Assembly (NCBI GenBank): GCA_023389895.1
Contig: JAEWDX010000063.1
Location: 1-12,272 of the forward strand
Direction of reading: 5' to 3'
Length of the DNA stretch: 12,272 nucleotides
From: Bacillota bacterium
Lineage (GTDB): Bacteria > Bacillota > Bacilli > Bacillales > Cytobacillaceae
The first letter of the stretch is position 1; the number at the start of each line of letters is the position of its first letter. This document shows positions 1-6,876 of the stretch, piece by piece. A model generated the notes under the pieces. The model saw nothing but the letters and a program-made list of their open reading frames with translations, was not told the origin of the DNA and made no database searches. A program made the translations under genes and the position numbers.

Positions 1-177
1 GGGGAAGGGATACCAATAATATTTATTCATCCACCTGTTCTTTCATCTATAAACTTTAAATATCAAATAGATGCTTTATCCTATAGTTGCCAAGTTATCA
101 CTTTTAATATTAGAGGACATGGGAGGAGCCATTCTTCAAGTACACCTATAACTTATCCGCTCATTGTTGAAGAATAA
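1..177 (+). pseudogene. Alpha/beta hydrolase, internal fragment cut short at its C-terminus
   Basis: The frame is open from the first base and ends with TAA at 175-177, giving 58 residues. It reads GEGIPIIFIHPP near the start and FNIRGHGRS in the middle. These match the oxyanion-loop strand and the conserved D/N-x-RGHGxS stretch in the N-terminal quarter of alpha/beta hydrolases, which are usually about 250-280 residues. The frame stops after TYPLIVEE, where homologues continue into the helix before the nucleophile elbow (GxSxG). No elbow, acid or histidine of the triad is found downstream before merR at 290. The gene is therefore probably a truncated relic unless a frameshift hides the rest, and I found no continuation in the other frames of the 112 bases that follow. 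The true start lies outside the window. The family call is fairly firm; substrate is unknown. Confidence 0.7.
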
Positions 178-239
178 GGCATATTGAAAAAAGGCAGTTT
201 ATTATAAGAAAGTAGATCTATTAGTAAAAAATATATTCC

Positions 240-271
240 TTGACCCTGTACTATGGTACAGGGATTATACT
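240..271 (+). promoter_or_regulatory. mer operator/promoter with a stretched 20-bp spacer
   Basis: A -35 TTGACC (240-245) and a -10 TATACT (266-271) are separated by 20 bp, longer than the optimal 17. Inside the spacer is a perfect dyad: CCCTGTAC (244-251), TATG, GTACAGGG (256-263). A dyad inside an over-long spacer is the defining architecture of MerR-activated promoters, where the metal-bound regulator untwists the DNA to realign the two hexamers. The promoter reads directly into merR, so merR is expected to control its own transcription, as in Gram-positive mer operons. Confidence 0.85.
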
Positions 272-289
272 TTATATGAGGTGAGATAG

Positions 290-685
290 ATGCAATATCG
301 TATTGGGGAATTGGCTGAAAGGTGTGGCGTTAACAAGGAGACTATTCGGTATTATAAGCGTTTAGGTTTGATTCAAGAGCCTGATCGTAACGAAAAAGGA
401 TACCGAATGTATTCTCTACAAACGGTCGATCGATTGAATTTCATAAAACGGATGCAGGAATTGGGATTTACCTTAAATGAAATTGATAAATTACTAGGGG
501 TTGTCGATCGTAACGAAACAAAGTGCTGTGACATATATGATTTCACAGTTCTAAAATTAGAGAACATCCAGCGTAAAATTGAAGATCTTAAAAAAATTGA
601 ACAAATGTTGATAGACCTTAAAGAAAGATGTCCTGAAAACAAAAATATTTTCGAATGTCCTATTATCGAAACATTGATGAATTAG
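290..685 (+). CDS. merR: Mercury-responsive MerR transcriptional regulator
   Basis: The 131-residue protein has a winged-helix DNA-binding domain at residues 3-72 (RIGELAERCGVNKETIRYY, then GYRMY at 37-41). A dimerisation helix spans roughly 80-112 and ends in a short metal-binding loop. Cys79, Cys114 and Cys123 fall exactly at the three Hg(II)-binding positions of Bacillus MerR, in the contexts TKCCD, KERCPEN and FECPIIE. By family knowledge it represses without metal and activates with Hg(II). The start is ATG at 290 after GAGGTGAG (278-285), and the protein has full family length. Its own operator/promoter is directly upstream and a metallochaperone gene follows. The oddity is that the expected transporter and reductase genes are missing, so this regulator now appears to drive only itself and one other gene. 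A different thiophilic metal as inducer is possible but less likely. Confidence 0.92.
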   Translation: MQYRIGELAERCGVNKETIRYYKRLGLIQEPDRNEKGYRMYSLQTVDRLNFIKRMQELGFTLNEIDKLLGVVDRNETKCCDIYDFTVLKLENIQRKIEDLKKIEQMLIDLKERCPENKNIFECPIIETLMN

Positions 686-718
686 AGTAGAAAAAGATTA
701 TAAAAATAAGGTGGGAGA

Positions 719-1180
719 ATGATGCCGGATTGTTGTAATAACACTAAAGAAACAAATAGTGAAAATGTTGTAGATTGTCCATCTTGTAAAAATAAAGCTA
801 AAAATATAAAGTTGATAACATTAAAATCAATGCTTAAACCATCTGCTTTAGAAACATTGAGTGCTAAAGAAAATCACTATTTTTGTCCAACCAAAGATTG
901 TGATCTAGTCTATTTTGATACGATTAATAACATGTATCTTATATCTGATATAAAGGTAGCTGTTTATCAAAAAGATGATTCGCCTTTTACACCGATTTGT
1001 TATTGTTTTGGCTGGACAAAAGAGAAAATAAAGGAATATGTTGAAAAAGGTAGTACTCCTAATCCAGTAGAACATATTCGAGAGAACATAAAAGAAAACC
1101 GATGTGGTTGTGAGGTGAATAACCCTCAAGGTAGTTGCTGCCTAGGAAACGTTACAAAGTTTATTAATCAATTAACATAG
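719..1180 (+). CDS. CopZ-type iron-sulfur/zinc cluster metallochaperone
   Basis: The protein has 153 residues (or 152 from the second ATG at 722, which is better spaced from AAGGTGG at 708-714). Three cysteine groups are visible: CPSC (20-23) with CPTKDC (56-61), fitting a mononuclear zinc site; CYCFGWT (94-100); and CGC (129-131) with SCC (139-141) in a BFD-like end NPQGSCCLGN. This layout matches the N-terminal domain of Archaeoglobus CopZ, which binds a [2Fe-2S] cluster and zinc. The C-terminal heavy-metal-associated domain of full CopZ is absent. Proteins like this commonly sit beside merR in Firmicute mercury loci. It starts 33 bp after merR and is probably cotranscribed under Hg(II) control. 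Its direct role, whether delivery, thiol buffering or electron transfer, is not settled by the sequence. An additional CC pair at residues 5-6 may also bind metal. Confidence 0.75.
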   Translation: MMPDCCNNTKETNSENVVDCPSCKNKAKNIKLITLKSMLKPSALETLSAKENHYFCPTKDCDLVYFDTINNMYLISDIKVAVYQKDDSPFTPICYCFGWTKEKIKEYVEKGSTPNPVEHIRENIKENRCGCEVNNPQGSCCLGNVTKFINQLT

Positions 1181-1275
1181 GAGGATTTTATTGGTTATTG
1201 TTAAGACATAAGAGAAATATGATGACGATTCAAACAACTCCAAACGGATTATCTCAACTTATTATATATGAATAA
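1179..1275 (+). pseudogene. Stump of the next mer operon gene
   Basis: AGGAGG (1179-1184) overlaps the stop codon of the metallochaperone gene. It is correctly spaced from a TTG at 1191, but that frame stops after 7 codons at 1211. A second frame from ATG 1219 gives only 18 residues. Neither resembles MerT, MerP or MerA. A strong coupled ribosome binding site with no gene behind it suggests that the distal part of the operon was deleted here. The next gene, on the opposite strand, ends at 1277. Confidence 0.45.
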
Positions 1276-1276
1276 A

Positions 1277-2146
1277 TTATTTTGCTTCAGGAACGCCGAT
1301 TAATTCTGGTACTGTTACAAATTTTGTCCCATCCTTCTTTAGTTTTGAAATGATTTTATCCAATGCCTGTGCTGTGCCGGATAGATCCATTGACCAATCA
1401 CCGCCATCGTGCATCAATATTATAGATCCGAGACCAACATTGCTTAGTACATTATCTGAGATAATGTCAACTCCTGGTTGTTTCCAGTCAAGAGAGTCAA
1501 CATTCCAGCCAATCACCATATTATTCTTTTCACCCAACATTTTTACAATCTCATCGTTTAAAGCACCATATGGTGAACGAAAAAGACGTGGTTTAAATCC
1601 TGTGATACCCTTGATCACTTTCTCCGTTTCTATCAATTCCCAATGCAACCTTCCTAAATCCTCTTTCGGTAAATTGGGGTGCCAGTATGTGTGGTTTCCA
1701 ATCGCATGTCCTTCATCATGAATTCGTTTCGCTATTTCTCTATTTGCCTTTGCTCTTGCGCCTACTAGGAAAAAAGTTGCTTTCACATTATGCTTAGCCA
1801 AAACGTCAAGCACCTGAGGGGTAAACCGGGTATCTGGCCCATCATCAAATGTTAGAGCTACCTGATTTTCCTTAGGGGAACCGTGCAAAACGACAATGTT
1901 GGGATACTCCTTTTGTAACTTATTGTTTGAAACAGGGTGCGGTTCTCGAACGTCCCTTTCTGAACCCCCTACAAGCTGTGGCTGATCATCTAAATAACTA
2001 ATATCACCCTCTTGGGTGTACTTTGTTTGTTCTAGTGATTGTGGCTGGGAGTTTCTGCTCCCTTGATTTGTATTCTGACAAGCAATAAGAATGGTGAAAA
2101 GCAAGAAAATACTAATTAATATATAAATTCCTTTTCCATATTTCAA
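1277..2146 (-). CDS. Lipoprotein polysaccharide deacetylase (NodB/CE4 family)
   Basis: This 289-residue protein starts at a TTG (2146), supported by GGAGG (2160-2156) nine bases upstream. Residues 5-23 form a lipoprotein signal peptide with lipobox LIAC and lipidated Cys23. A disordered Gln/Asn-rich linker follows to about residue 85, so the enzyme should be tethered outside the membrane. The NodB domain shows all five motifs: TFDDGP (99-104, catalytic Asp101 and metal Asp102), HAIGNHTYWHP (147-157, metal His152 and His156), RSPYG (190-194), DSLDW (217-221) and LMHDGG (244-249, His246). Such enzymes remove N-acetyl groups from peptidoglycan or other N-acetylglucosamine polymers. The active site is complete, so it should be functional, but the sequence alone does not separate peptidoglycan, chitin and exopolysaccharide substrates. 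It faces the mer fragment tail to tail with no clear terminator between them. Confidence 0.9.
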   Translation of the reverse strand: MKYGKGIYILISIFLLFTILIACQNTNQGSRNSQPQSLEQTKYTQEGDISYLDDQPQLVGGSERDVREPHPVSNNKLQKEYPNIVVLHGSPKENQVALTFDDGPDTRFTPQVLDVLAKHNVKATFFLVGARAKANREIAKRIHDEGHAIGNHTYWHPNLPKEDLGRLHWELIETEKVIKGITGFKPRLFRSPYGALNDEIVKMLGEKNNMVIGWNVDSLDWKQPGVDIISDNVLSNVGLGSIILMHDGGDWSMDLSGTAQALDKIISKLKKDGTKFVTVPELIGVPEAK

Positions 2147-2251
2147 TGAAGATAACCTCCATTCTATAGATTAATGTATAGGTTGCGTTAGTTAACCTAA
2201 TTTATCCCTAAAAAAAGTCGCATTTAAGTTTACTTAATTAACCACTCACAT

Positions 2252-2266
2252 CCTTGTTCAACAAGG
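2252..2266. promoter_or_regulatory. Short perfect dyad upstream of the deacetylase gene
   Basis: CCTTGTT (2252-2258) and AACAAGG (2260-2266) form a 7-bp inverted repeat around one central base, about 105 bp upstream of the deacetylase start. The compact form suits a dimeric regulator better than an RNA hairpin, because the loop would be a single base. No regulator can be named. Confidence 0.25.
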
Positions 2267-2282
2267 GCGCTTTAATAGAATA

Positions 2283-2326
2283 AATGAAGAGCACATATTA
2301 GTCATGTATAATATGTGCTCTTCATT
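2283..2326 (-). terminator. Perfect 18-bp hairpin after the chemoreceptor gene
   Basis: The arms 2283-2300 and 2309-2326 (core GAAGAGCACATATTA) are perfectly complementary around an 8-base loop. The hairpin lies between the chemoreceptor stop and the deacetylase start, both on the minus strand, so it would end the chemoreceptor transcript. The downstream side on that strand is T-rich (TTATTCTATT) but has no uninterrupted T run. It is therefore a probable terminator, or a stable 3' end, rather than a textbook one. Confidence 0.55.
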
Positions 2327-2381
2327 ATTTATTAAGGATTTATTTAATTTAAGAAAAAATGACATTCCTTCAATTATTATC

Positions 2382-2432
2382 TTATCGTTTTAATGCTCTA
2401 CTCCAAGTGTTAACCTGATGCCTGTCACCTAT
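2382..2432 (-). pseudogene. Relic of a flavin reductase C-terminus directly behind the chemoreceptor
   Basis: On the minus strand, right after the chemoreceptor TAA (2435-2433), the same frame continues for 16 codons to a TAA at 2384-2382 and ends QVNTWSRALKR. The intact FMN reductase at 4908-5501 ends QVYNWSRALKTVR, and the DNA is similarly matched apart from a 6-base (two-codon) difference. The shared WSRALK ending is very unlikely by chance and suggests that a paralogous reductase gene was deleted, leaving about 11 codons. The five codons between (IGDRH) come from a GGTGACAGGCAT stretch unrelated to the reductase. Confidence 0.55.
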
Positions 2433-4442
2433 TTATTCTGAAATTTTAAAGTGCTTGACGATTTGTTGAAGTTCATGACTCAGTCCTGTTAATTTAGCAG
2501 CATCTTCTGCAACCGTTTGAATAGCTCTTTCTTGTTCGTCTGTTGAAGCACTAACTTCCTCACATGCTGCAGCCGTTTCTTGTGCCAACGCCGCCATCAC
2601 TTGTATAGAGTTAAGAACATCATCTTTATTACTTGATACATTTTTAATATCCTCACCTACACTATCGATCGATGCAACTAATGATTGAATACAAGATGAA
2701 ATTTGTGTAAATGCATCGTTCGTATCCTGGATTACCTCTGCTTGCTTATTAAAAATTTTGCCCGTTTGATCCATTTCTTCCACTGCTTTTTGCGAACTTT
2801 CCTGAATATCTTGAACAATTTTTTTGACGTCTTCTGTTGCAAAAACAGATTGTTCTGCTAGTTTCTTCACTTCATTCGCTACAACAGCGAAGCCTTTTCC
2901 ATGCTCTCCTGCTCTTGCAGCTTCGATGCTTGCATTTAAGGCTAGTAAGCTTGTTTGCGAAGAAATAGTTGTTATCGTCTCCATTACCTTCTCAATCATA
3001 GAAATTTTCTCATTTAGCTCTGTAATAACGGATCCCATTGAATGGACAAAATCATTCGTTACTTCATAAGAATTTTGTAATTCTTTTATTTGATTCAATC
3101 CTTTTTTATTCAACGCATTGGTCTCTTTTGTAGTAGTCGCCATATCTTTTGTTTTTTCTAATACATGATTCAGATCTTCACCGAGTGTTTGCGATAATTG
3201 ATTTTCCTTTTCAGCATCTTCTGCAGCACGACTAGCCCCTGTCGCTATTTCTGTTATGGCCGTAGCAATTTGTTCGCCTGAAGCCATCGTTTCTTCTGAA
3301 ACAGCACTTAAATTCTCACTTGAACTCAATACATCATTGGAAGATTTATTTACAACTGAAATGACATTACTTAATTGATGAGTCATTTCATTAAATTGCT
3401 GACCCAGCTGAGCGATTTCATCTTTTGACTTTACGTCCACCTGTACCGTTAAATCACCCTTCGTTATTTTTTCAACCCCAACTTTTAAATGATTAATCGG
3501 ACGAGTGATGGCTAAAGAAATATATCTTATCGTACCTACTGATATTAGCAAAATAATCCCCGCAATTATCAGCAAGCTGTTACGAACATTGTCAGCAAGC
3601 TTATACATTTCTTTTTCTTTAAAGAAAATCCCCGTAATCCAGTTCGCGTTTTTAATTTTTTTATAAACAAGTACTTGCTTTTTTTTATCAAATTCGAAAT
3701 TGATAAAGTCTTTTTCTTTTTCTCTACTAAGCATATCTCGAATTATAGCTAAATCTGAGATGTTCTCACCTTGTTTAGTGGAGTGAGCTACGGCGAAACC
3801 TTCTCCATTAATAATAAAGGGTTCACCTTCAAAAGCCATTTCAGTTTTGCTTAGAAAGTCAAATAGGTTTACCAAAGAAATATCAATGGAGAGAACTCCA
3901 GTTATTTGATCACCAGATGACACTGTTCTTGACAATGTTATCACATATTCATTTGTTCTTGCGTCAAGATATGGATCAATTAATGTCACTTTATTTGGAT
4001 TCTTTATTCCATCGATATACCAAGGTCGAGTTGTCACATCATATGTAGAGTCATGTTTATACTTCGGATAGTTCATATATTGTTTATTTGCTGTTCCTAA
4101 TATCACATTGTACACAGATGGGTATTGCTTAACAAACTCCTGGATTTCTCTTAGGAAGTTATTTTCTAATATAAGGTTTTGTTCTTCATTACTTGAAATT
4201 AGTGCACTGCTATAGTTCTCAACATCTTCATTTCTTACTAATTGATTTAAAGCAGATTCATGTGACTCTATAAACAACTCAATCGATTCGTTTAAAAGAT
4301 CAATATCCACACTCGCCACTTTTTTTACATTCTCTTCTGTTTGTTTCTTTACTTGCATGTCTGTGAAGAAAATAGCTGTACAAAAAGACAGCACGAAAAG
4401 CACCGTGACCGAAATTATTATTTTATTCTTTATCGATTTCAT
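2433..4442 (-). CDS. Methyl-accepting chemotaxis protein with dCache sensor domain
   Basis: This is a 669-residue transmembrane chemoreceptor. It has TM1 at about 7-27, an extracellular dCache domain at about 35-280, TM2 at about 288-308, HAMP at about 306-360, and a cytoplasmic signalling coil. The highly conserved hairpin tip is near 493-532, including SLLALNASIEAARAGE and GFAVVANEVKKLAEQS. In the sensor, Tyr134, Arg139, Trp141, Tyr142 and Asp187 reproduce the spacing of the amino-acid-binding motif of dCache_1 receptors such as PctA, so an amino acid or related amine ligand is the best inference. Likely methylation segments lie around 380-395 and 621-632 (QETAAACEEV). No CheR-binding pentapeptide is seen, as is usual in Bacillus. 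ATG 4442 follows AAGGGGAT six bases upstream. The gene is alone, with no flagellar or che gene nearby and no convincing sigma-D promoter. Confidence 0.93.
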   Translation of the reverse strand: MKSIKNKIIISVTVLFVLSFCTAIFFTDMQVKKQTEENVKKVASVDIDLLNESIELFIESHESALNQLVRNEDVENYSSALISSNEEQNLILENNFLREIQEFVKQYPSVYNVILGTANKQYMNYPKYKHDSTYDVTTRPWYIDGIKNPNKVTLIDPYLDARTNEYVITLSRTVSSGDQITGVLSIDISLVNLFDFLSKTEMAFEGEPFIINGEGFAVAHSTKQGENISDLAIIRDMLSREKEKDFINFEFDKKKQVLVYKKIKNANWITGIFFKEKEMYKLADNVRNSLLIIAGIILLISVGTIRYISLAITRPINHLKVGVEKITKGDLTVQVDVKSKDEIAQLGQQFNEMTHQLSNVISVVNKSSNDVLSSSENLSAVSEETMASGEQIATAITEIATGASRAAEDAEKENQLSQTLGEDLNHVLEKTKDMATTTKETNALNKKGLNQIKELQNSYEVTNDFVHSMGSVITELNEKISMIEKVMETITTISSQTSLLALNASIEAARAGEHGKGFAVVANEVKKLAEQSVFATEDVKKIVQDIQESSQKAVEEMDQTGKIFNKQAEVIQDTNDAFTQISSCIQSLVASIDSVGEDIKNVSSNKDDVLNSIQVMAALAQETAAACEEVSASTDEQERAIQTVAEDAAKLTGLSHELQQIVKHFKISE

Positions 4443-4853
4443 AAATATCCCCTTTTAAAAAGTGTTTATCAAAGTGAATGAATTTCATAAAGCGTTTATT
4501 TATCTGAAAACTTACTATTTTTTAAAATGATAACAAAATAGTTAGATAGGATAGAACAATATTGATTAATATTGTGATTATCATTCGTTTTTCAGTTTGG
4601 TTTAGGAAGAAATTCATTCCTCACCAGTAAATTATGAAATTCACTCGAATACTAAATAAATATCGGAGCTAAACTAAAATATTTAACTCGAAACAGAAAT
4701 ATAAAAATATATAAATAATTCAAAAATTACACGAATATGACATTTATATAATGAGCACCTAAAAATAACTCGATTTTATAAGCTGCCCACCCATAATATA
4801 TTTATAAACATTTATTACTAAATATAATGTTGCTTGAATTTTATAGGTACTTT
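4443..4853. other. Gene-free AT-rich spacer upstream of the chemoreceptor
   Basis: About 410 bp without a credible coding frame on either strand. It is very A+T rich and consists mostly of short A/T words. The only ordered element I see is the dyad at 4556-4575. It must hold the promoter of the minus-strand chemoreceptor gene, but no hexamer pair stands out. A decayed gene is possible, but no recognisable protein fragment remains. Confidence 0.5.
4556..4575. promoter_or_regulatory. ACAATATT-N4-AATATTGT dyad, possible operator
   Basis: Two perfect 8-bp arms (4556-4563 and 4568-4575) flank GATT, about 115 bp upstream of the chemoreceptor start. The symmetry and 4-bp spacer fit a dimeric repressor site. 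In such AT-rich DNA a chance palindrome is quite possible, so the call is tentative. Confidence 0.25.
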
Positions 4854-4889
4854 AAAGAAAAAAAACTGCATCCATTTAAGGATACAGTT
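4854..4889 (-). terminator. Rho-independent terminator of the cat/reductase operon
   Basis: On the minus strand a 10-bp stem (4889-4880 with 4873-4864, one G-U pair, 6-base loop) is followed immediately by a T run, TTTTTTTTCTTT. It begins 19 bp after the reductase stop codon and is a textbook terminator for the three-gene minus-strand operon. Confidence 0.88.
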
Positions 4890-4907
4890 AAGTTATTTTA
4901 ATCCATT

Positions 4908-5501
4908 TTATCTTACCGTTTTTAAGGCTCTGCTCCAATTATATACTTGGTCAAGCATTAAATTGACATTATCATTGTGTAACGCTTGAGGTTTGAAATT
5001 TGTCCCATTTTCAAAATCGGTAAATAAGGATAAGGTTGGATGAGTACGAACGTCAGCAATCATTAATTCGCCCATAATTCCTCGTAAATGTTCAGCTGCA
5101 CGGGCTCCACCTGTTGAACCATAGCTAACAATACCAGCTGCTTTGTTATTCCAAGCTTCACGCGCTAAATCAAGGGCGTTTTTTAATGCTCCAGTAATAC
5201 TGTGATTATATTCTTGAACAATGAAAACAAAACCATCTAAGCTAGCGAGCTTTTCATTCCAGGCTGCGATTCCTGGAGCATCTTCTTCTCCTAACATTGG
5301 TAATCTATAATCCGCAATATCGACAATCTCATAGCTTGCATCTCCGCGTTTGTCTGCAATTTCTTTTATCCATTCCCCAACTTGAGGGCTAACACGCCCT
5401 TGACGTGTACTTCCTAAAATAATTCCGATATTTAATTTTTCATCTGTCATTGCTTCTTCCTCCTTATTTGATCTATTGAATAGTTTGTCTAAAAAGCTCA
5501 T
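4908..5501 (-). CDS. NADPH-dependent FMN reductase (quinone/azo reductase type)
   Basis: The protein has 197 residues and a flavodoxin-like fold. GSTRQGR (30-36) is the FMN phosphate loop. QEYNHSITG with KNALD (96-111) matches the usual PEYN...KNALD segment, with Gln in place of Pro. SYGSTGGARAAEHLR (127-141) contacts the flavin. Family members such as ChrR and YhdA/YwqN reduce quinones, azo dyes and chromate with NAD(P)H. Two starts are possible: ATG 5501, behind a weaker GGGGTG, or ATG 5450 (180 residues, the usual length), with an ideal AAGGAGG eight bases away. The upstream one adds a charged 17-residue leader. The gene sits 25 bp after catE and before the operon terminator, which suggests it reduces the quinones that catE and its regulator respond to. 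A relic of a paralogue lies behind the chemoreceptor. Confidence 0.9.
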   Translation of the reverse strand: MSFLDKLFNRSNKEEEAMTDEKLNIGIILGSTRQGRVSPQVGEWIKEIADKRGDASYEIVDIADYRLPMLGEEDAPGIAAWNEKLASLDGFVFIVQEYNHSITGALKNALDLAREAWNNKAAGIVSYGSTGGARAAEHLRGIMGELMIADVRTHPTLSLFTDFENGTNFKPQALHNDNVNLMLDQVYNWSRALKTVR

Positions 5502-5526
5502 TTCTTACACCCCTATATTTTTCTAA

Positions 5527-6375
5527 TCAAATCCGTAGTTGAATGTGATTCCCAGATGGATCGGAAGTAAAAAAGGAACCATCTTTTTCTAGAACGGGCG
5601 CCCCCAATTTTTTTAAGTTAGCGACAACATCCCCTCTTGCTGCTTCATTCGGCAGAATTAGCGCAAAAGATTCCAACCCCACACTGTTTTCAGGAGGTGT
5701 AGGCGCACCTATGCCATTCCATGTATTTAAGCCAATATGATGATGGTATTTACCAGTGGAGATAAAAAGTGCCTGAGACCCATAACGGTTAACGACTTCA
5801 AATCCGAGTCCCTTCCTATAAAATTCTTCTGTTTTTTTCAATTCTGATACATGTAAATGAATATGTCCCATAACTGTACCAGCTGGCAACCCTGTCCAAG
5901 GCTCTTCTCTCAATTCAGTTAGTAGATCCTTAAAGTTAAGAGTATCGACCGTCATCTCTACTTCTCCGCTATTCCAATGCCACTCAGTATCGGGACGATC
6001 TACATAAATTTCAATTCCATTTCCATCTGGATCTGATAAATAGAGCGCTTCACTAACAAGATGGTCAGACGACCCAATTTGGATTCCCTTTTCAACAAAG
6101 TGCTTGACGATACTGGCTAAATCAGAGCGCTTAGGTAAAAGAAGGGCAAAATGATACAAGCCCGTTGTTCTGCCCTGTTTGGGTACAACATCTTTCGGTT
6201 GTTCAATTGATAGCAAAATCGTCTTCCCGTCTGCTGTAAGGTTTGCTTTATTTTCAGTTTGCCCCAATACTTTAAAACCAATTACCTCTTTGTAAAATAC
6301 TAAGGAACGCTCTAAATCCTGCACCTTTATGTTCACTTGCCCTACAAATGTATTTGGTTCACGATGAAAATTCAT
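5527..6375 (-). CDS. catE: Catechol-2,3-dioxygenase-like extradiol ring-cleavage enzyme
   Basis: The protein has 282 residues with two vicinal-oxygen-chelate modules (about 7-128 and 168-282), the length and layout of B. subtilis CatE (about 285). Metal-ligand candidates are His171/His173 (GHIHLHV) and His211-213 (YHHHIGLN). The last strand ends GNHIQL, with Gln279 where GNGIE is seen in the N-terminal module (Glu122). The start was set to ATG 6375 because AAAGGTGG (6391-6384) lies eight bases upstream; the longer frame from GTG 6387 would begin inside that ribosome binding site. CatE opens catechols using Fe(II) and protects against catechol and quinone stress. It lies 26 bp after catD and 25 bp before an FMN reductase, in one operon opposite a DUF24 regulator. 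Other two-module VOC enzymes such as glyoxalase-like proteins are the alternative. Confidence 0.82.
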   Translation of the reverse strand: MNFHREPNTFVGQVNIKVQDLERSLVFYKEVIGFKVLGQTENKANLTADGKTILLSIEQPKDVVPKQGRTTGLYHFALLLPKRSDLASIVKHFVEKGIQIGSSDHLVSEALYLSDPDGNGIEIYVDRPDTEWHWNSGEVEMTVDTLNFKDLLTELREEPWTGLPAGTVMGHIHLHVSELKKTEEFYRKGLGFEVVNRYGSQALFISTGKYHHHIGLNTWNGIGAPTPPENSVGLESFALILPNEAARGDVVANLKKLGAPVLEKDGSFFTSDPSGNHIQLRI

Positions 6376-6401
6376 TTTACATACCACCTTTATTAAATGA
6401 A

Positions 6402-6809
6402 TTAAGCTTCTTTTGAACGAAAAAGCACATTATCTAATGCTAATAAAGATTTGCTTGCTATTGCGAGATAGAGAGAAACTCCCAATAGAGCTAATTCAAG
6501 TTCATAACCAGCCATTTGACCATTTCCAAGGAAACCAGCTGCAAGCTTTACTTTTACGATCGCAACAGCCATAACAATGGCAAATAATATAGATATTATC
6601 CTGATTCCGATTCCAACTATCGTTGCCAAGCCACCAATTATTTCAATTAAAGCTACAATATATGCCGTAGATCCTGGTAACCCCAAACTTTCAAAGAATC
6701 CTACCGTATTTTCAATACCACCTTGAAATTTTGCTAAGCCGTGTACTAGAAATGTACTACCTAAAATTAATCTTAATATTGTAGCACCGATTTCATTTTT
6801 CTTTATCAT
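6402..6809 (-). CDS. catD: DoxX-family membrane protein (CatD-like)
   Basis: This 135-residue membrane protein has four hydrophobic segments at about 8-25, 48-67, 70-88 and 105-124. The DoxX signature is seen early (ILRLILGSTFLVHGLAKF, 11-28), followed by Glu56 in the second helix. ATG 6809 follows AAGGAG ten bases upstream. In B. subtilis catD (yfiD) is the first gene of the catDE operon, and the same order holds here, which is the main reason for the symbol. Its function is unclear; DoxX proteins have been linked to quinone- and thiol-dependent redox protection at the membrane. It is the first gene of the operon, with a leader of roughly 75 bases from the consensus promoter at 6893-6921, and is expected to be repressed by the divergent regulator. 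Confidence 0.8.
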   Translation of the reverse strand: MIKKNEIGATILRLILGSTFLVHGLAKFQGGIENTVGFFESLGLPGSTAYIVALIEIIGGLATIVGIGIRIISILFAIVMAVAIVKVKLAAGFLGNGQMAGYELELALLGVSLYLAIASKSLLALDNVLFRSKEA

Positions 6810-6876
6810 TTACTGAATGCTCCTTTATACGTTTATTTAGCTCCTAACAATCATTCAAATACAACTTGTTAGTTAG

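Noticed and set aside
1350..1721. Plus-strand open frame of 123 codons inside the deacetylase
   Set aside because: It is antisense to a gene with all five NodB motifs and encodes nothing recognisable.
4443..4560. Sigma-D motility promoter upstream of the chemoreceptor
   Set aside because: The best TAAA plus GATAA combination has a 13-base spacing and matches only about five of eight -10 bases, not enough to call.
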